DNA from: Echinostoma caproni
Lineage: Eukaryota > Platyhelminthes > Trematoda > Plagiorchiida > Echinostomatidae
Length of the DNA: 64,000 nucleotides
NCBI GenBank assembly: GCA_900618425.1
Contig: UZAN01039720.1
Span: 1 to 64,000 of the forward strand
Direction: 5' to 3'
Shown here: one piece after another, positions 46,201 through 59,547 of the stretch
Position numbering within the stretch: position 1 is the stretch's first letter
How the letters are laid out: each line of letters starts with the position of its first letter
Notes under the pieces: model-generated
The model's database searches: none
What the model saw: only the letters and a program-made list of their open reading frames with translations
Told to the model about the DNA's origin: nothing
Made by a program: the position numbers and the translations under genes

Positions 46201-49200
46201 TCCAAATAGTCTGAAACACAAAGAGTCCTTCGGACGAGGGATTTACATTTTTTTTTGGACTGTCGGTGAATCAGTATGGAAGATAGGATCAGCAATTCTC
46301 GAAAATCATTCATTTTTTCTTCACCGACTCCACTATCACACCAGTATCACAATCTGGAGGCAATTTGGCCGGTTGTGTTCGCCGGTCTACAGACACCTGC
46401 GTACTCTCTAGCTTGCATTCAAAATAGATCAATTAATCGTTTTGTATTGTACTCGATTTGCACAGTACAGTAGCCTTTAGCATAGTTTCCATAAATTTGT
46501 GAACCAACACACACATGCGAATCTGACAAACGCGAGGTCGTATCGAGTTCGAGTGTGTGCAGATCGCATGAAAGCGACTGAACAGAGTATTACCAGTCAA
46601 AGTGGAAGTACTCGCGGAGGGTGAGGGCAGAGGTGGACAATGAAGTAGGAGAAAAAATATGTTCTATGTGCACCGTGAATTTGATTTACGAAGAATAATG
46701 AAATCGGCCGGAGCGCAAGTTCACGTATGCTTATGATTAATGGTATGGAATCAAAAACATTACATTCTGCATGAAACTCGCATTGTGCTAATGCCCAACA
46801 GATCATGCAATCGGATGTTCACAAAGTCGTCAGTGTTGAACTCTGGAGCGCGAATATTTTGTATAACATTAATAACCGTGTATAATAACAGCACGTCGTG
46901 TTGCGTTTGTTTAAATGTGAAGAAAAAACGCACACAATGAAAAATGGACACCTTATGAACATTTTGGTAGTTATAGCAAGAATGAATACAATTGTTATCA
47001 CTTCGAATGGCGACCAGATATTCTCATGGCAGTACACCCAACCTGGTAGTGTGGAGTTTAACTCGTGTGATATATTGCCAAGTCACAATATCAAAACCTT
47101 GAAAAGCTTGAAAGCTTGGACGAGTGTTCAATCAAGTTCACGAGTGAGAACAAACGACTCATTGGGTGTTTCAATAAAAGTGGAATAACCTTTAGTTTTA
47201 TCTTATACGCCATTAAAGGTAACACGCATATTCGTGTAACAAATCCGTTAGCCTGCCGGTTGGTTTCCGTATATGATAAATGTGTATCTGTGAGATGCAG
47301 GGGTTTATTTTGTGAAACAGTCGAGCAATGTGTGATGAACAGCGTAGTCATGTATCGTTTACTCCAGTGGGATCAACCCCATCCGCGGTGAATGGGTGAG
47401 CCCGATTCCGGGTCAATCTCAAATTCAACTCTCGATTATTTGGTGGACACTGGTCGTGGTGATAACCCAAGCGAAACACTCAGGATCATTTATCTATTAA
47501 TATTTTTGAATACACTCGTTGGTCATGGCCAAAATCATTCATTTCAAACACTTGAACACTGAACTATCTGCCCCCAGCACCTTATCTCTCCTGGGTCTAG
47601 AGACCCACCCATCTACCTATTCACACAAAGAAATCCATCGGAACTGAGTCAACCGACTAAAGTGATATAACCAACCATCCCGGTAGCCCATGTCTAATAA
47701 AACGCTGTTCAACAGACACACGGTGACGAATTTCACGTCAGTTGATATTATCCACTGACTATCAGGTTTTCTCATCAGAGATAATTTGTAGAAACATGAT
47801 TTTCGATTGCTAATTTTCAATTGTGATTGCGGTACACGTGCAATGTTATTTTGCATCAATTACCTACATTCCATCCCTGCAATCGCACTGGTTGAATAGG
47901 TTTAAGCATCAAATGAAATCAAACCTGTGTTCAAAGTGTCTGTTGTGAGTTATTTGTTTTATTCTTGAAATGCTGCTCACAGGTTGTTTTCTCCGTAGTC
48001 GAAATATTAAATTAGAGTAATCCCCCTATAAGGTGGTGGGAGGCGTTGCAGAACTCGAAGCTTTGAATACAGATTTACTTACTATCAGTGTTTGAGATAA
48101 ATCACCGTAGGGCTTGTGCCTGTCAAGATGCAATATTGTTTGGTAGTTCAGCGTTCTATTATATCACTGAACAATGCAAATTCAATTCAGAAAGGTTTCA
48201 CTCNATATGCCGAATTATTCACACATGTAAGCAAACAGACGAATGCAACTGACTACATATCACATTTCCATCGAATAACCGAAAAGGCAAGCAATGCGTT
48301 GATGCCTGTGAAACGCAAAGGCAAATGGAGCTGCAAAGTTAAGAGACTGTGAACGGCTCCTTCGCGCCTTCTGAGTTTTATACCCGTCATTGTGTGAAGA
48401 AATCAGCTCGACTGAAAATCGAATTGCGGACGTCACAGATGGAACGCAACCATGCCATCCATCTGCCAGGTGATCAGACTGTTTCTCTGTGCCTCTCACC
48501 CAGTTTTTCGTCCTAAATTTTTAATTGATGAAATTATTCTTTTGTGGTATTTGACCTAATTCAGCACCAATAATTAGTTACTGTTGCGTGTGTTCCAAAA
48601 AATAGGTGGTTTCACACAGTGGAATATTTTCAAATTCGTGCAGTGGTGGACACCACCTGCATCAAACGTGTTGTGGCACTTCATGGATTTGAGAAACATC
48701 CAATATACTCCAAAAATATTGATTTAGTTTCCGTATTGATATAGTATCACCTATTTGCATTTAATCAGCTGGACACCCCATAAAATTCGAGTTTTCGCAG
48801 TGATAAATCAATTCGGTGGTGCAGTGGACTGGAGGTTCTTTGTTTAAATACTGTCAATTCTACAAGATTGATGTCGTACTCCATGCTTGGTATGCAGTAG
48901 CCCACCTCCGGTTTGCGGCAATTTCCGAAACTGTGTACAGCTTTTAAATAAACAGCGTTCACAATTTCTACACCGGTATCATTTCTACTAGTAGTGATGT
49001 ATTTTCGATATCCACACATTTGATTGAGCTGTTCGGGAAAGGAAAAAGGTTCGAACAATTTCACAGAATACATCGAGAGTAACAAAAGCTTGATGAACAT
49101 GCTCGGGTTTAGTTATTCATAATCATGCCATTACACAACAACGTATTGTTCTGATCTTCCTCCAAACGTGCGCCCGTGTAAGTTCAAGTAAAATTAATCA

Positions 49201-50644
49201 CAATTTCTAATGGGTTAGTGGTTTCACACGTGTTGGGATGAATGGAAATGGGCCAGAACATGCCACGCTACACAAATACAAGCTGTATTCATATATAAAT
49301 CAATATTGTTTCGTACTGAAGGACAAAGTACCTGGCTATGCAGCCTCATTGTGTATCCACACCTAACGATTTCTGTGGGAGTGTCCAACCAGGAGCTTAT
49401 CCTATCGCGTTCGCGGAATTTCTCATCACTATGTCTTGAGGTTTTTATTTAGATTTTACAGTTTTAATTGGTCTGCTTATGAATAAATGAAAACTAGCTT
49501 GTTCATCGCGCTGTTGTTATTCACGATGCAAAATCTGGTGTTGATTTATCTACCAATATAGTGAGATATGGAGGGAAATATCTGAATAATTCAAGAGCGT
49601 CTGGTTTTGTATACTTGTGAGGTATCAATATGCAAATTCAAAATGTGGATCACTGTGTAGAAAAAGCGTTTAAAATTCATTCACAGTAAATTACTTGATC
49701 AACAGAAATTGTCAAAAGATGTATGAGAGTGAGCTAGCAATATTCTTGTTGGAACGGATGGCATCACCACGCTTTGCACTGTGTCATCTAGCATAATCGA
49801 AACTGGTTGTTGTATAAAACCGAAATTTATCCAGAAAACCGGTTTCATGATTTAACAATCGACAGCTCATAGTCAACTGAGATTTCTCATAGCCCGTTTA
49901 ATTTTATGCACCAGATTGTATGCAGATTGTTTATTCTTATGCCGTGGTAATGAATACCTTCTTCCACTGTTTGTCTAGGGGCCCTTTTATCCAGGGTCGT
50001 CCTTTCCTGGTCCTATTAATCACCTTCCCATCACTGTCACGTGAACAGAGATGTACTTTAATCTTACCATTGTTTGACCACCCCTTCTCCCACCCTCGGA
50101 CCTTCGCACCTCTTTTCTGCCTGTCGGATTTGCAATTTGACTGCTATCTGAGTTTTAAGTACACAGGTTTATCTGCAGCATTCCAGTGCAAAGACCACGT
50201 GACCGATGTGTTTAGTTTAAACATGATGGAATGCCTAATCATGATATTGAAATAAAAATTATCCATAATCAGTTCATTGAGTTATAGGCCTTTAAGTAGC
50301 AATAACCTGCGGCTGATTGTGAAATTTCTTGTTTATTTATTCGCATTACTTTCAAATAGATTCCGTCAGGCTGGCATGGTTGATTACTGTGGTTGTTGTC
50401 AAACCCGTGTGAACTGGAAAACATGAATTTCGGTCCTCTGGCAGGATGGGATTTGGGTGTGCAATGGGAAGCAATCAACAAAACCGATTGCATGCAATAT
50501 GTTGTTGTTTCGTTATTACCTCATCCATTTGGGTGAGTCACCAGCAACTCCCAGAACTACCGTGGCAAGGGTTATTGCTCTTTCAGCGGAGGTATTGCAC
50601 CATAATGGAATAAACACAACAAATCAAACTCTATGAAATGTGTG
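46201..50644. other. Mostly unannotated stretch
   Basis: Open frames at 46276-46473 (+, true ATG), 47070-47388 (+, with donor AAAG|GTAACA inside), 48116-48352 (+, interrupted by one N at 48204) and 49920-50255 (+, true ATG, 111 codons) have no homology and are of chance length. No repeats recognised. Confidence 0.35.
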
Positions 50645-50795
50645 CTGAGTACTTCTTCGTCATGAGTTTCACTCCTTGAGAGAATAAGTCCCGACAGGGA
50701 CACAACAAGTAGGGCTCGCTGGCGAGTCGCAAATAGAACGAAACGGCTGTCGAGTGCCTTTTATTGGTTATTACAAGCATTTAAATTGCGTCTAA
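50645..50795 (+). repeat. tRNA-derived SINE with hammerhead relic, copy 4
   Basis: The head is badly decayed (GTCCCGACAGGGACAC joint at about 50689-50704), followed by the ribozyme-like part and a tail with TTGGTTATTACAAGCATTTAAATT that matches the tails of copies 2 and 3. Confidence 0.65.
50712..50758 (+). ncRNA. Decayed type I hammerhead ribozyme, copy 4
   Basis: Core CTGGCGA (A6 to G), then GTCG-CAAATA-GAAC in place of GTCC-CAAATA-GGAC (two pairs of stem II lost), intact GAAAC, mini stem III around GGCT, and intact GTC ending at 50751. The loop CAAATA is the same as that of the well-studied Schistosoma ribozyme. Stem I has drifted and mostly fails to pair. Cleavage is unlikely. Confidence 0.65.
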
Positions 50796-53700
50796 ATCAA
50801 AACAGCTAGAACCTGGAAACTTCAACCGGAGATGAACGCTTATTGTTAGTTGTCATTTTCGAGTGGCTAGCTTTATCGCCTCCACCGATCGATCACAGCA
50901 AATTGTTAGGTATTCAAAATGCGGAATCGCAATTGTTTAACACCACATCGATCATTTATCTCGGATCCTTGCAAGTGACGAGCAGAATAAACAAAATAAA
51001 TATACACTCAACTGAAAATAATTTCTCTGTAAAACGTTCATTATTGCGCAATGCACTTTAGAAGCGCATTAGTGTTGCCACATTACTCACATATTTGTAC
51101 GTCCGATTCAGCAGCGTATCTCGTCTCACACACCGATTGGCTACGTTTGCGCAACAGATCGCAACGATTTCATTGTTGGCATCGTTATTTCGCGATCATG
51201 GCAACTTGGAACAACAGTGTTCCACGAACTGAAGCATAAACACACACGAATGTGAGTGTGGTGGCAATGAGTGGTGCGCAAGTGGTACACAAATCACGTG
51301 AAACATAGTCCTCCCCAACACCGTTAACCAAAAGGCACCGTCCACATAAACCATACCACACCGTATTTTGAGTGAGAATGATCACCATAAACTTATCTGT
51401 ATACCCAAGCTATATTATCCTTATTTTGTGAACGTTTTGATAAATCAACGGGTGTTTCACCTTGGATTTCACTTCTTCATGACAATGTTCCGGCTTGTCT
51501 GTGAGTAGGACGATTTCCGATTTGCAGCAGCGTGATACATTTTCCGTTGCACTATAAACGATGAAATGCAGTCTCTAACGTAATGTTTTGGATCGGTGAT
51601 TTGTTCAGTCCAAATCTAAATATGGGAGCATTACTCAATGGCTCTATACGTGGTTTGATCCATATTGGCGTGCTACGGAACAACGCTACGTATTGTTTCT
51701 CCAAGGCCTTGACTGTCACCTGATTTCCTGTCTGTCTAAACAACCCTGCGTGTGCAGTTGATTCACTGTTCTCTTTATTTACTATGAACATGATTCACGT
51801 GATTTGTAGATGGCACGTGATGGATTTGGTTATTGTTTTCCAATTTAAGCAGCTGAANGCTGAAGTGACAGAAAAATGTATTTCTTTGAACACATCCTAG
51901 TGGGAAATTCTCTAAGAAGTAACGAAGGGTAAAATTCGTTCTAAACGGATAGTCATTCCACGGATGGGCGGAGAACAAGTAACGTCATGATTACATTGTG
52001 CTTCCTTCATAATATTTCCAAATTTAAAAGGGAGATATCATCGACGTGATCACTATGCGTGTCGAACTGATGATGATCGGTGTTTTTTTCCTGGTCTTGG
52101 TGTTCTGTATCGGAGGAGCGTTAAACGCCTAAAAAACTATAGTTGACCACAAGGCAGAATACGGGTACACGATGACATTTCTCAATGTTAGCTATGATAA
52201 GCACTATACGTTGTGGAAGTCAAGTGACATACGCAGTTCCTTCATCGAATAGCTGATATTGTTTGAGCTTATCTGTCTGGTCTTGATTATTGGTAAACAC
52301 ACTCAGCTGCGATGTTTAGCTGGACTCAGACAGTAGCATTGTTCATAAGGTACAGCGTTGTATGCCTTTTTCGGATTTCATTTTAAAATACTATTTTCAT
52401 TTGCAAACACGGTGGTAGAAGTGAGGACATGGTACCGCATCTTTCTATTAGAGAAGCCAAAGTTTTGAGATTACCTGCAACTGAAGAATCAGTGCCGCCT
52501 GACAGTAGAATCGAATATAGATGGTATTCAGTACATCGTAACCCCACTAAATCCGAGGTAAAGAAGTTTATGTTCGTTATATTAACGTGTAATGGTACGT
52601 ATCAGTTAACCCTATAGCTCTACTACTTCCTTATACTTCTATATGTTATATCACTAGTATACTACACTTAGACACGCAGCTGAGATACAGTTTCAGACTT
52701 GGAGACTTATTTATTTGAAATGTTTCATTCAGAGGCCATTTAATCTGATGCTCAACATGTGATAGCAGTTCCATTTCGCCTTTTCGCCGGGCTTGGCAAT
52801 TTCGTTGCTAACATTTCATCACCAGTCAAGACGAGAATCGTCAGTGCTTGTGAAGTGACTGCATAAACAACAGCAGATCGCTTACGGTTAAATCTCAAAA
52901 GAGCTGCTCGTCTCCAAAGTTGTACTATGGCTAGATTTTACACATTGGCCAACGATCAGCTGAGTTTCACAGCACTGGAGTAATTGGTCGAAAAACTCAT
53001 CGGTTAACACGTGCTCTCTTGTGAGATGAATGATTCAACTTCTCGCTGTCAACATCCTGCGAGGCTAGTATATTATGAAAACAAGAAGGAATAATCCTCG
53101 GTGAATAGTGAGTGCTTTAAGAGTCATAGGTATTTCCACCTTCTTGTCACCGGTTCCGTGTAGGTGTACTATTTGTGATTTTCAGTGTGTGTGCGTGTGG
53201 GTAATTTTTTAAACTTTCGACATACCTGAACGAAGATATGAACACAGACACCATGAGTAATGTAAACCTAAAAGATGAAGTGAAACAACCATCACACAGG
53301 GAGACCGTGTTTTAACATTACAATTGTTATCAACATAAGACGGAATGGTTTTCATTACATCACACATGATTCTGAATCCGATTCTCTTTTTATGACCGCC
53401 ATGCATTTGTTTGATCTAGTAGCCTTTGTAAAATGCATAACTGCTCGGTTTTAAACAGTCACATTCTCAGCCAATTAAGAGGAGACTGGGAACATTTGCA
53501 TGGTGTGTTTGAGGAAATATGATTTTGCTCTAACTTACATAAAATGACTGTTAAATTTTCGGGTTGTGCAAAATACGTTTTCGATCAATTATTTATGTTG
53601 CGATTATCCGCTTTTATTCAACAATTGGAGGTTGGAGAAAAAGGGTGGTCGATCGGTGTTCAGTGAACGCTTTTCCAGTAACGGGCAAAGCACATCCTGT

Positions 53701-55425
53701 GCACGAATCTAGGTTTACCGTTCCTGTTTTATCTGCTTATATTGGACCTCTAACGTCTGATTACATAAGTGATTAAATACAGTATTTTATATTCGTTATC
53801 ACATTCTGTATGACTGGTCTAAATGGTTACATCATGTGCTCATTTGATTACGATTCCACTATGTGCTAGGTGTTATATTTAAATGTATTTCGCACACTAT
53901 GAGTCTTCATTAGTGAGAACCAGAAGGGGACAAATGTATCGTTCTGCATGACTGAGATGTCAAATTCTCTTTCTAACTGTCGACAACTGTATGTAGATGA
54001 CCTGTCAAACGTTTTTCTCACATTCCTCTCCGTGTCACGCTCCTATGGCAATACTGGGTTGGAACCAGGGGTGCACTCTGTATTCCGAACTGAAAATGTC
54101 ATCTGAAGTTTTCAAATGAAATGTAAAATGGGAATCCGCTACATAGGTGTTGTAGGTGGGGCACTTATGAGGCTACGTTTATAGCCATTTTGGTAAATGC
54201 TATAATGCGTTTCCTGTGTTTTTCTGAAGATAAATAAACAAAGCCGTGGTTGTTAAACACGTCTCCATATGAGCTTCAAACCATATTACTTGGAGATAAA
54301 TTAACTTGTTTCTTATTTCGATTGTAGCTTCACTTACCCTCCACCCCCCTAATTATTGGCGCATGAAGTGAAGAATTATACGACACATTTGACAAGTTGA
54401 GATATTCTGCAAATATACTAATCACAGTAATACATAAGCTGCTTAATATCTTTATTGAGCACATTCTGTCAATGATCTCAGAGTGACACGTATATTCAGT
54501 GGTTCATAATCACCACACAACCGTGTCGATCTAGTGGAAGCTCAAATACCCAAATGATAATCAATCCCGGCACCTCACGGACAAAATGCAAGCACACTAC
54601 CCATTCCGGCAACTCATTACACAGCCTTTTACTTTTTCTATGCCCGATGATTGTGACCAGTATTTTTGAGGTTCTTTCAGGCATACCAACGCGTTCATTC
54701 GCGGCCATGACGCTGTTGAAACATTCCGAATGCGGGTACTTAGTGAATTGCATTAGTGGACAGGTTGGTCCTATACATACATTATCTGTGTGCGGGAAGA
54801 TCTAATGAGACCCGACCGGGTCCAAACAGCTGCACCGTTTTTTTCTCGAATGCTTCACACTAAGTTTTCTCTACTATGTGTACGTCAAAATTCACTGACA
54901 AATATAATTAAATCATCCACTGCTCCCACTTAACTGAAAACGAAGTTTAACCCAAGGATGAACTTTACGAATAAATCCAATATGGCTTTGTTCCCGTTTT
55001 GTATCATTCTTGGTACACAACTGTGATCAGGCAAACCAGAGGATAATAGTAATCTACTGTGAACATTTGACAAATTCTGCTTCCATGTGTTTGAGAAACA
55101 TATGTTCATTTAGCGTTGGTTAGACTTTCACGTGCCATCCCTCTATTGCTCCCAGAGATTTGCGTAAATTTTAACAAAAATCGAATAGTTTACTTCCATT
55201 AATATCTATGCAGTACAGAAGAAGTACAATAAACTCACACTCTTCCGTCATTCCTGAAGGAAATCTAGATTATGAGAATCTGAGTGGGATCATTTTCCAT
55301 GTAGAATAATAGTCGTCCCCCATAACGCGTGGCTAGGAATCCAAATTCGGAGGTCACAAAATATCTTTTAAGAATGCTGCATGTGTCTTTGTTCACAAGA
55401 TTACAGTGCTAGAGAATGAAATGCA
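50796..55425. other. Mostly unannotated stretch
   Basis: A frame at 50810-51061 (+) directly after the SINE is open for 83 codons but unsupported. The frame 52395-52620 (+) has a donor-like CGAG|GTAAAG at about 52556 after SRIEYRWYSVHRNP, a possible internal exon. N at 51858. No known family. Confidence 0.35.
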
Positions 55426-55980
55426 ATGAACAAAATGAGCGCGTCGTTCGAAAAGGTAGAACTTCGACTTAAATTATTTATATGCAGTCTGGTTTTTATC
55501 GCAACAGTGATTTCAGGCGAATCATCTCTTGGGGCGCTTGTCTCATGTTATAGTTTATCTACCTTGGCGAGTTCACCTCATAAAAGAACTATTTCGGAAA
55601 TACCTGTACTATTGTTAATGTGCACATCGCCTAAGGTTTATGTTCCACAGGCACAATCCAATTCGGTCAATTCTTTGTTATTTTCCACCGTGTTTGCATT
55701 GGGACAGCCATCAGTAGCACGCATCTTGCTTCCAGAGGCTGATCGATGTGCTGGGTTGCCCGAATGGGTGAATTGAGTTAATCGGAATGCTTTTTCCACA
55801 GAGTGCATCAGGGAAGGAGTAGTGACAGTCACATTCAATTATTCTTCCCTGGTTGAAGTTCCCAAACAGTTTGTTTTTCCGAGTGCCGGAAAGCGTGAGT
55901 TCGAACGACGAGAATACGTCGCCCATGCAGTCCGACGAAAGTCAATAGTCATCCATCAAAAGATTTTCAAAATTGATTGA
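55426..55980 (+). CDS. Candidate secreted or membrane protein with a 36-base micro-intron
   Basis: ATG 55426, preceded by an in-frame TGA, opens 116 codons to a TGA at 55774. The same frame then runs on to TGA at 55978, so 185 codons hold one stop. Removing 55768-55803 (GTGAAT...CCACAGAG, 36 bases, pyrimidine-rich before the acceptor) deletes that stop and keeps frame, giving 172 residues. Micro-introns of this size are known in schistosome genes. The N-terminus has a basic stretch then LFICSLVFIATVISG, a possible signal peptide or anchor. The C-terminal part reads EGVVTVTFNYSSLVEVPKQF and is basic near the end. No family recognised. Alternatives: chance, or a pseudogene with one stop. Confidence 0.3.
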
Positions 55981-56990
55981 TGTCAGACCACGGAGGATTG
56001 ACTGTTATCTTTATACGGAACTCCGTATTGGCCTTCTCTTTTAGTCGTTGAGTAAGTTTGTATTTGAACACTACACTCGGTAGCAATCATCTGTACGAAG
56101 TATGCGTCCTCGTTGTTTCTCCATCTTAATTGATTACATCACATCCATTTTTTCGAATCGGTCAGGAGGGAATATGTTTTCATCTGCCAAATCAACAACG
56201 AATAAATAGCTTTATTTTATTTTTATTCTCGTCTAATTTTCGTCCATCTGGGTTTAGTTGAAATAATAGAAGTGTGAAATCGATCATGCGAAATGAGATC
56301 AGACGGGCGAGTTGAAGACAACAAGGTTTCCAGAGTTCAGTAACTCAGCATATCCCAACCGTCATCTTACTGACTGCGATCAACAACGGACAAAATCGCG
56401 AGGAAATCCATGAAAAACAGAAGATAACTATTCAAAAACAGCAGCAATAACAACACTATCACCATCAACAACAATATCGGCGTCTCATACTAAACTCTAG
56501 GACAGCCATTAGCGATAAAATGGATGTGTTACTGCCCACGACGCTCATAACACTTGGAACCGTGGGTTGAGATCAGAAGAGAAATAAACTGGCAGTGGTT
56601 AACCAATATCATTGTAAAAGGAGGTTGATAGGTAGTAGCAGTTGCCAGATAAAGACGGTATTTGGTTCATGAATGGACACAGAGGATTGCATAAGATAAA
56701 TGTTCACATCATCGCAGTCAGGGATCTATTACAGATAAGTATTACACTGATAATATTCAGAAAAGAAACGTGAACGGTCCCAAGAATACTACAAATCATC
56801 TACAACACTGCCAAGTGTACATTTGTCATACATACTTGACTTTTATTGCCTCCCATAAAAAGCAACTTACGTAGGACAAATTATCCCCTACCGCGGCCAA
56901 ACACATGTGAGGTGATTGCAACTGGGATGCGTCGATGGGCTGTGTAAAGTCGCCCTTTAGGCAACCTGAAATAGTTTGGTCAGATATCTG
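55981..56990. other. Unannotated stretch
   Basis: A/C-rich patch with CAACA and CATCAACAAC motifs near 56430-56480. No gene or known repeat. Confidence 0.5.
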
Positions 56991-57063
56991 GAAATGGTCA
57001 AGTGGACAGTGCAGTTCTAATCTGCTTGCGTGGTCCCGAGTTCGATCCTAAGATGGCTCGTTG
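56991..57063 (+). repeat. tRNA-derived SINE head or tRNA pseudogene
   Basis: A-box TGGTCAAGTGG (56995-57005) and B-box GAGTTCGATCC (57039-57049) with tRNA spacing. Acceptor and T stems do not pair, so it is not a functional tRNA. Sequence after it runs into an A-rich patch. Confidence 0.45.
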
Positions 57064-57158
57064 AATTCGCTTTAAAACGAGAACCAAAAAGGTAAAAGCA
57101 ACCTCGGTTTAATGCATATGCTTTCAATTCGCATTTGCTTTATTGCACAGACACAAAC

Positions 57159-57173
57159 ATATATATATATATT
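57159..57173 (+). repeat. (TA)n microsatellite
   Basis: Short TA repeat. Confidence 0.9.
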
Positions 57174-57766
57174 TTCGTCACAATAAACTTGTTTGCAGCA
57201 ACGGGTGATTTTAGATAGACAGATATTATGTTTCCATCCCAGAGATATTTAGCTTCTATAACTTATAGAAGAATTGAAAGTTCTGATATTCATTCCAGTT
57301 TTGGGCGCACCGGCTCACGTCTCCTATCAGTGATGCACTGAACTGCACTGCCAACTGTTGAACACCAGTTAAAAAAACTATACATGAAATTCCATCCATT
57401 TAGGATTAAATACCATTCTTTCGTATGGACAAATCCAGATGATTACATGTCTTGCCTAAATACATGACAATCCTAGATATGTATGTTGGATGCGTTTACA
57501 CTAAAATGTCACTGACGCAGGCGAATGTCATTTCTGACTTAAAATAATTACCTAGTTTTGATTTGTTCAAAGTCAGTACCATAGATCGAGCAACTAGGAA
57601 TGCTCTAATTACCTTGTAAATGCATTATTGAATACCAGTTGTTGCAGGTAATACATACTGTCCTAAAAATAGTAATATTCAGAGCCACTCACCGCATATA
57701 TTTACCGCAAAAGACTCGGTAACATTTACGATTGTTACATAGCGTTTTCATGCTGTCGTTTGATAG

Positions 57767-58016
57767 GTATGAAGTTTCAGAAGAATCCAATAGTTATAGT
57801 GATAGATCACAGCTTTCACGCCGTTCGTTTGCAGGTAAACAATCCAGGTACCAGCTAGTCTTATCCACCTCAAAAGATTTCATCTCAGCAACGTTCGGCT
57901 CGTTCAATAGCATCCTAATGAACAATCCATTTCAGTGTTCGATTTGCCTATTTGACTGTCAAACTATTCACTGCTTAATTTTACTGTATTGCGTTTATTA
58001 TTTTGTATTTTATTAG
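57767..58016 (+). CDS. Candidate exon pair with a 54-base intron
   Basis: A 68-base exon (57767-57834) lies between CGTTTGATAG and the good donor GCAG|GTAAAC. After a 54-base intron ending TTTCATCTCAG, a second exon from 57889 stays open to TAG at 58014. The joined frame reads VSEESNSYSDRSQLSRRSF, then TFGSFNSILMNNPFQCSICL. The intron is a multiple of three and open, so splicing is not needed to keep frame. No family recognised. Confidence 0.2.
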
Positions 58017-58439
58017 AGCTTCAGTAATTTGTAAACAAGATTTTTGGAACAAGTAATGGGATTATAGTTGCGTGCATAAAGGTCAACGTGTGAAGGATGG
58101 GTGCCATCAGATACAATTTCGTCAACAAACATCAAGCATGCATCAATATGAGCATAACAAGTATTGTCAATCAGAACAGATAAAGGATCTGAGACAGCCC
58201 GGTTGGCTTGCAATTAGCATTCAGCCAACCAGGGACAATCACACAGGAGCAGTAAAGTGGTATAAGGAGAAGAAATTGTTTGACAAATCTCCCATGACCA
58301 ACTGAGCAGAACATATGTGACGACAGATTTTTATCTGGAAGCAGCGACCTTTCGGCTTGGGAGCAACAGATTCGGTATTTAAAGACAAGTGAAGAATACT
58401 TTCAGATTAGACACCTAAGTAATTCACGTGGCTGTTCCT

Positions 58440-59265
58440 GTTCATTGGCTTTCCCTTGAACTGTACACCATCGAAGGGAGATGGGGAACAGTGAATAGGA
58501 TCAAGGTTAGAAACGGAAAACGCGGATTATGTAACGAGATGGGATGCGTTTGTGTTACATGCAGCCAGTTCCAGTTGGTTAGAAACGGGAACGCAAATGC
58601 CGATATCATCAGCATCTTTAAATTTCCTACAAGAGGAGAAAAAGCTAAGTCATTGATATAATTCGTAAGAAGATGGATGGATAAGACAGCACCTTGAAGT
58701 ACACGCGAGCAATTGAGTGATGCGGTTGACTGTCTTCTTCCCCATTTGACATACTGACATCTTTGCAAAAAGTCGTCACTAAGCCAATGAAGAAGAGAAG
58801 CGGCACAACCAAACGATTGGAGCTCGGTAAGTGAAAGGGAACTGGGAACCGAGTCAAAAGCGGAATAATAAAAAGAAATGCACAGTGCAAAAATATTCGG
58901 CTTTCTCGTTCGGGTACTTACAGATAAAGTGAACGAGAGATGAAACGGCATCCAATATAGAGCGGTCATTTTTATATGCAAACTTATAAGTTGCATCGGG
59001 AGTGGTGAGAGATAAGTGAAAATAATGTAGCACCCTTCACCACGTCACCTTCAAATCAGTGACGGTGAAAGTAATAAGTATGACATTTTTTCGCCACGGG
59101 GGACCTATGTCGTTGTTTTGGGGATAGGCACCAACAGTCCAGCACTTCAGTTGTCTGGGCCAGATGCGGTCGACACCTTGCGAGAAAGCATGTGTTTGTA
59201 CATTTCATTGGAGGATTTGGGTTTAGGCGGAGAATTCTAGCCAGTGTAACAGGGACTAGTATCAT
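58440..59265 (-). pseudogene. CR1-like non-LTR retrotransposon, reverse transcriptase fragment
   Basis: Minus strand, from 59265 down: a broken KVSTASGPDN block and VPIPK (usual SPGPD...VxPIxK), then a 184-codon open frame (58996-58442) with SAFDSVPSSLSLTELQSFG (RT motif A), LLHWLSDDFLQRCQYVK and CSRVLQGAVLS (motif B), and YINDLAFSPLVGNL. At the catalytic block the frame shifts: in the next frame the bases read DADDIGIC, so the ADD residues remain but out of frame. This is a different family from the other non-LTR copies here (CR1/Jockey type, LQGxxLSPxLFxxYINDL). Confidence 0.85.
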
Positions 59266-59547
59266 AGGAACATAAATGAATGAGTGTAGTATTCAGTTAT
59301 TTCCATCCCTATGGAAGAAATGGAAATCACTTTCTTCCACCTGCAGAGTAGCTTGATTTTATGTAACACAGATTTACAGTTCCTCGTCTCAGAAAACTGA
59401 CTTGGGTAAGGGGAATCCAATCGTTTTATTTCAACCTTAATCGGAAAGAATAGTTGATCCATTTCTGCTCTCCAGCCTCATTTAAATGTACGTTCCTTTT
59501 CACGATGAAGGACTTTAGGATCAGGTGTTGATAATCGACCATGTTAT

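Noticed and set aside
49920..50255. 111-codon ATG frame as a gene
   Set aside because: Length expected by chance; no splice context, no domain, hydrophobic Pro/Phe-rich composition typical of random pyrimidine-rich sequence.
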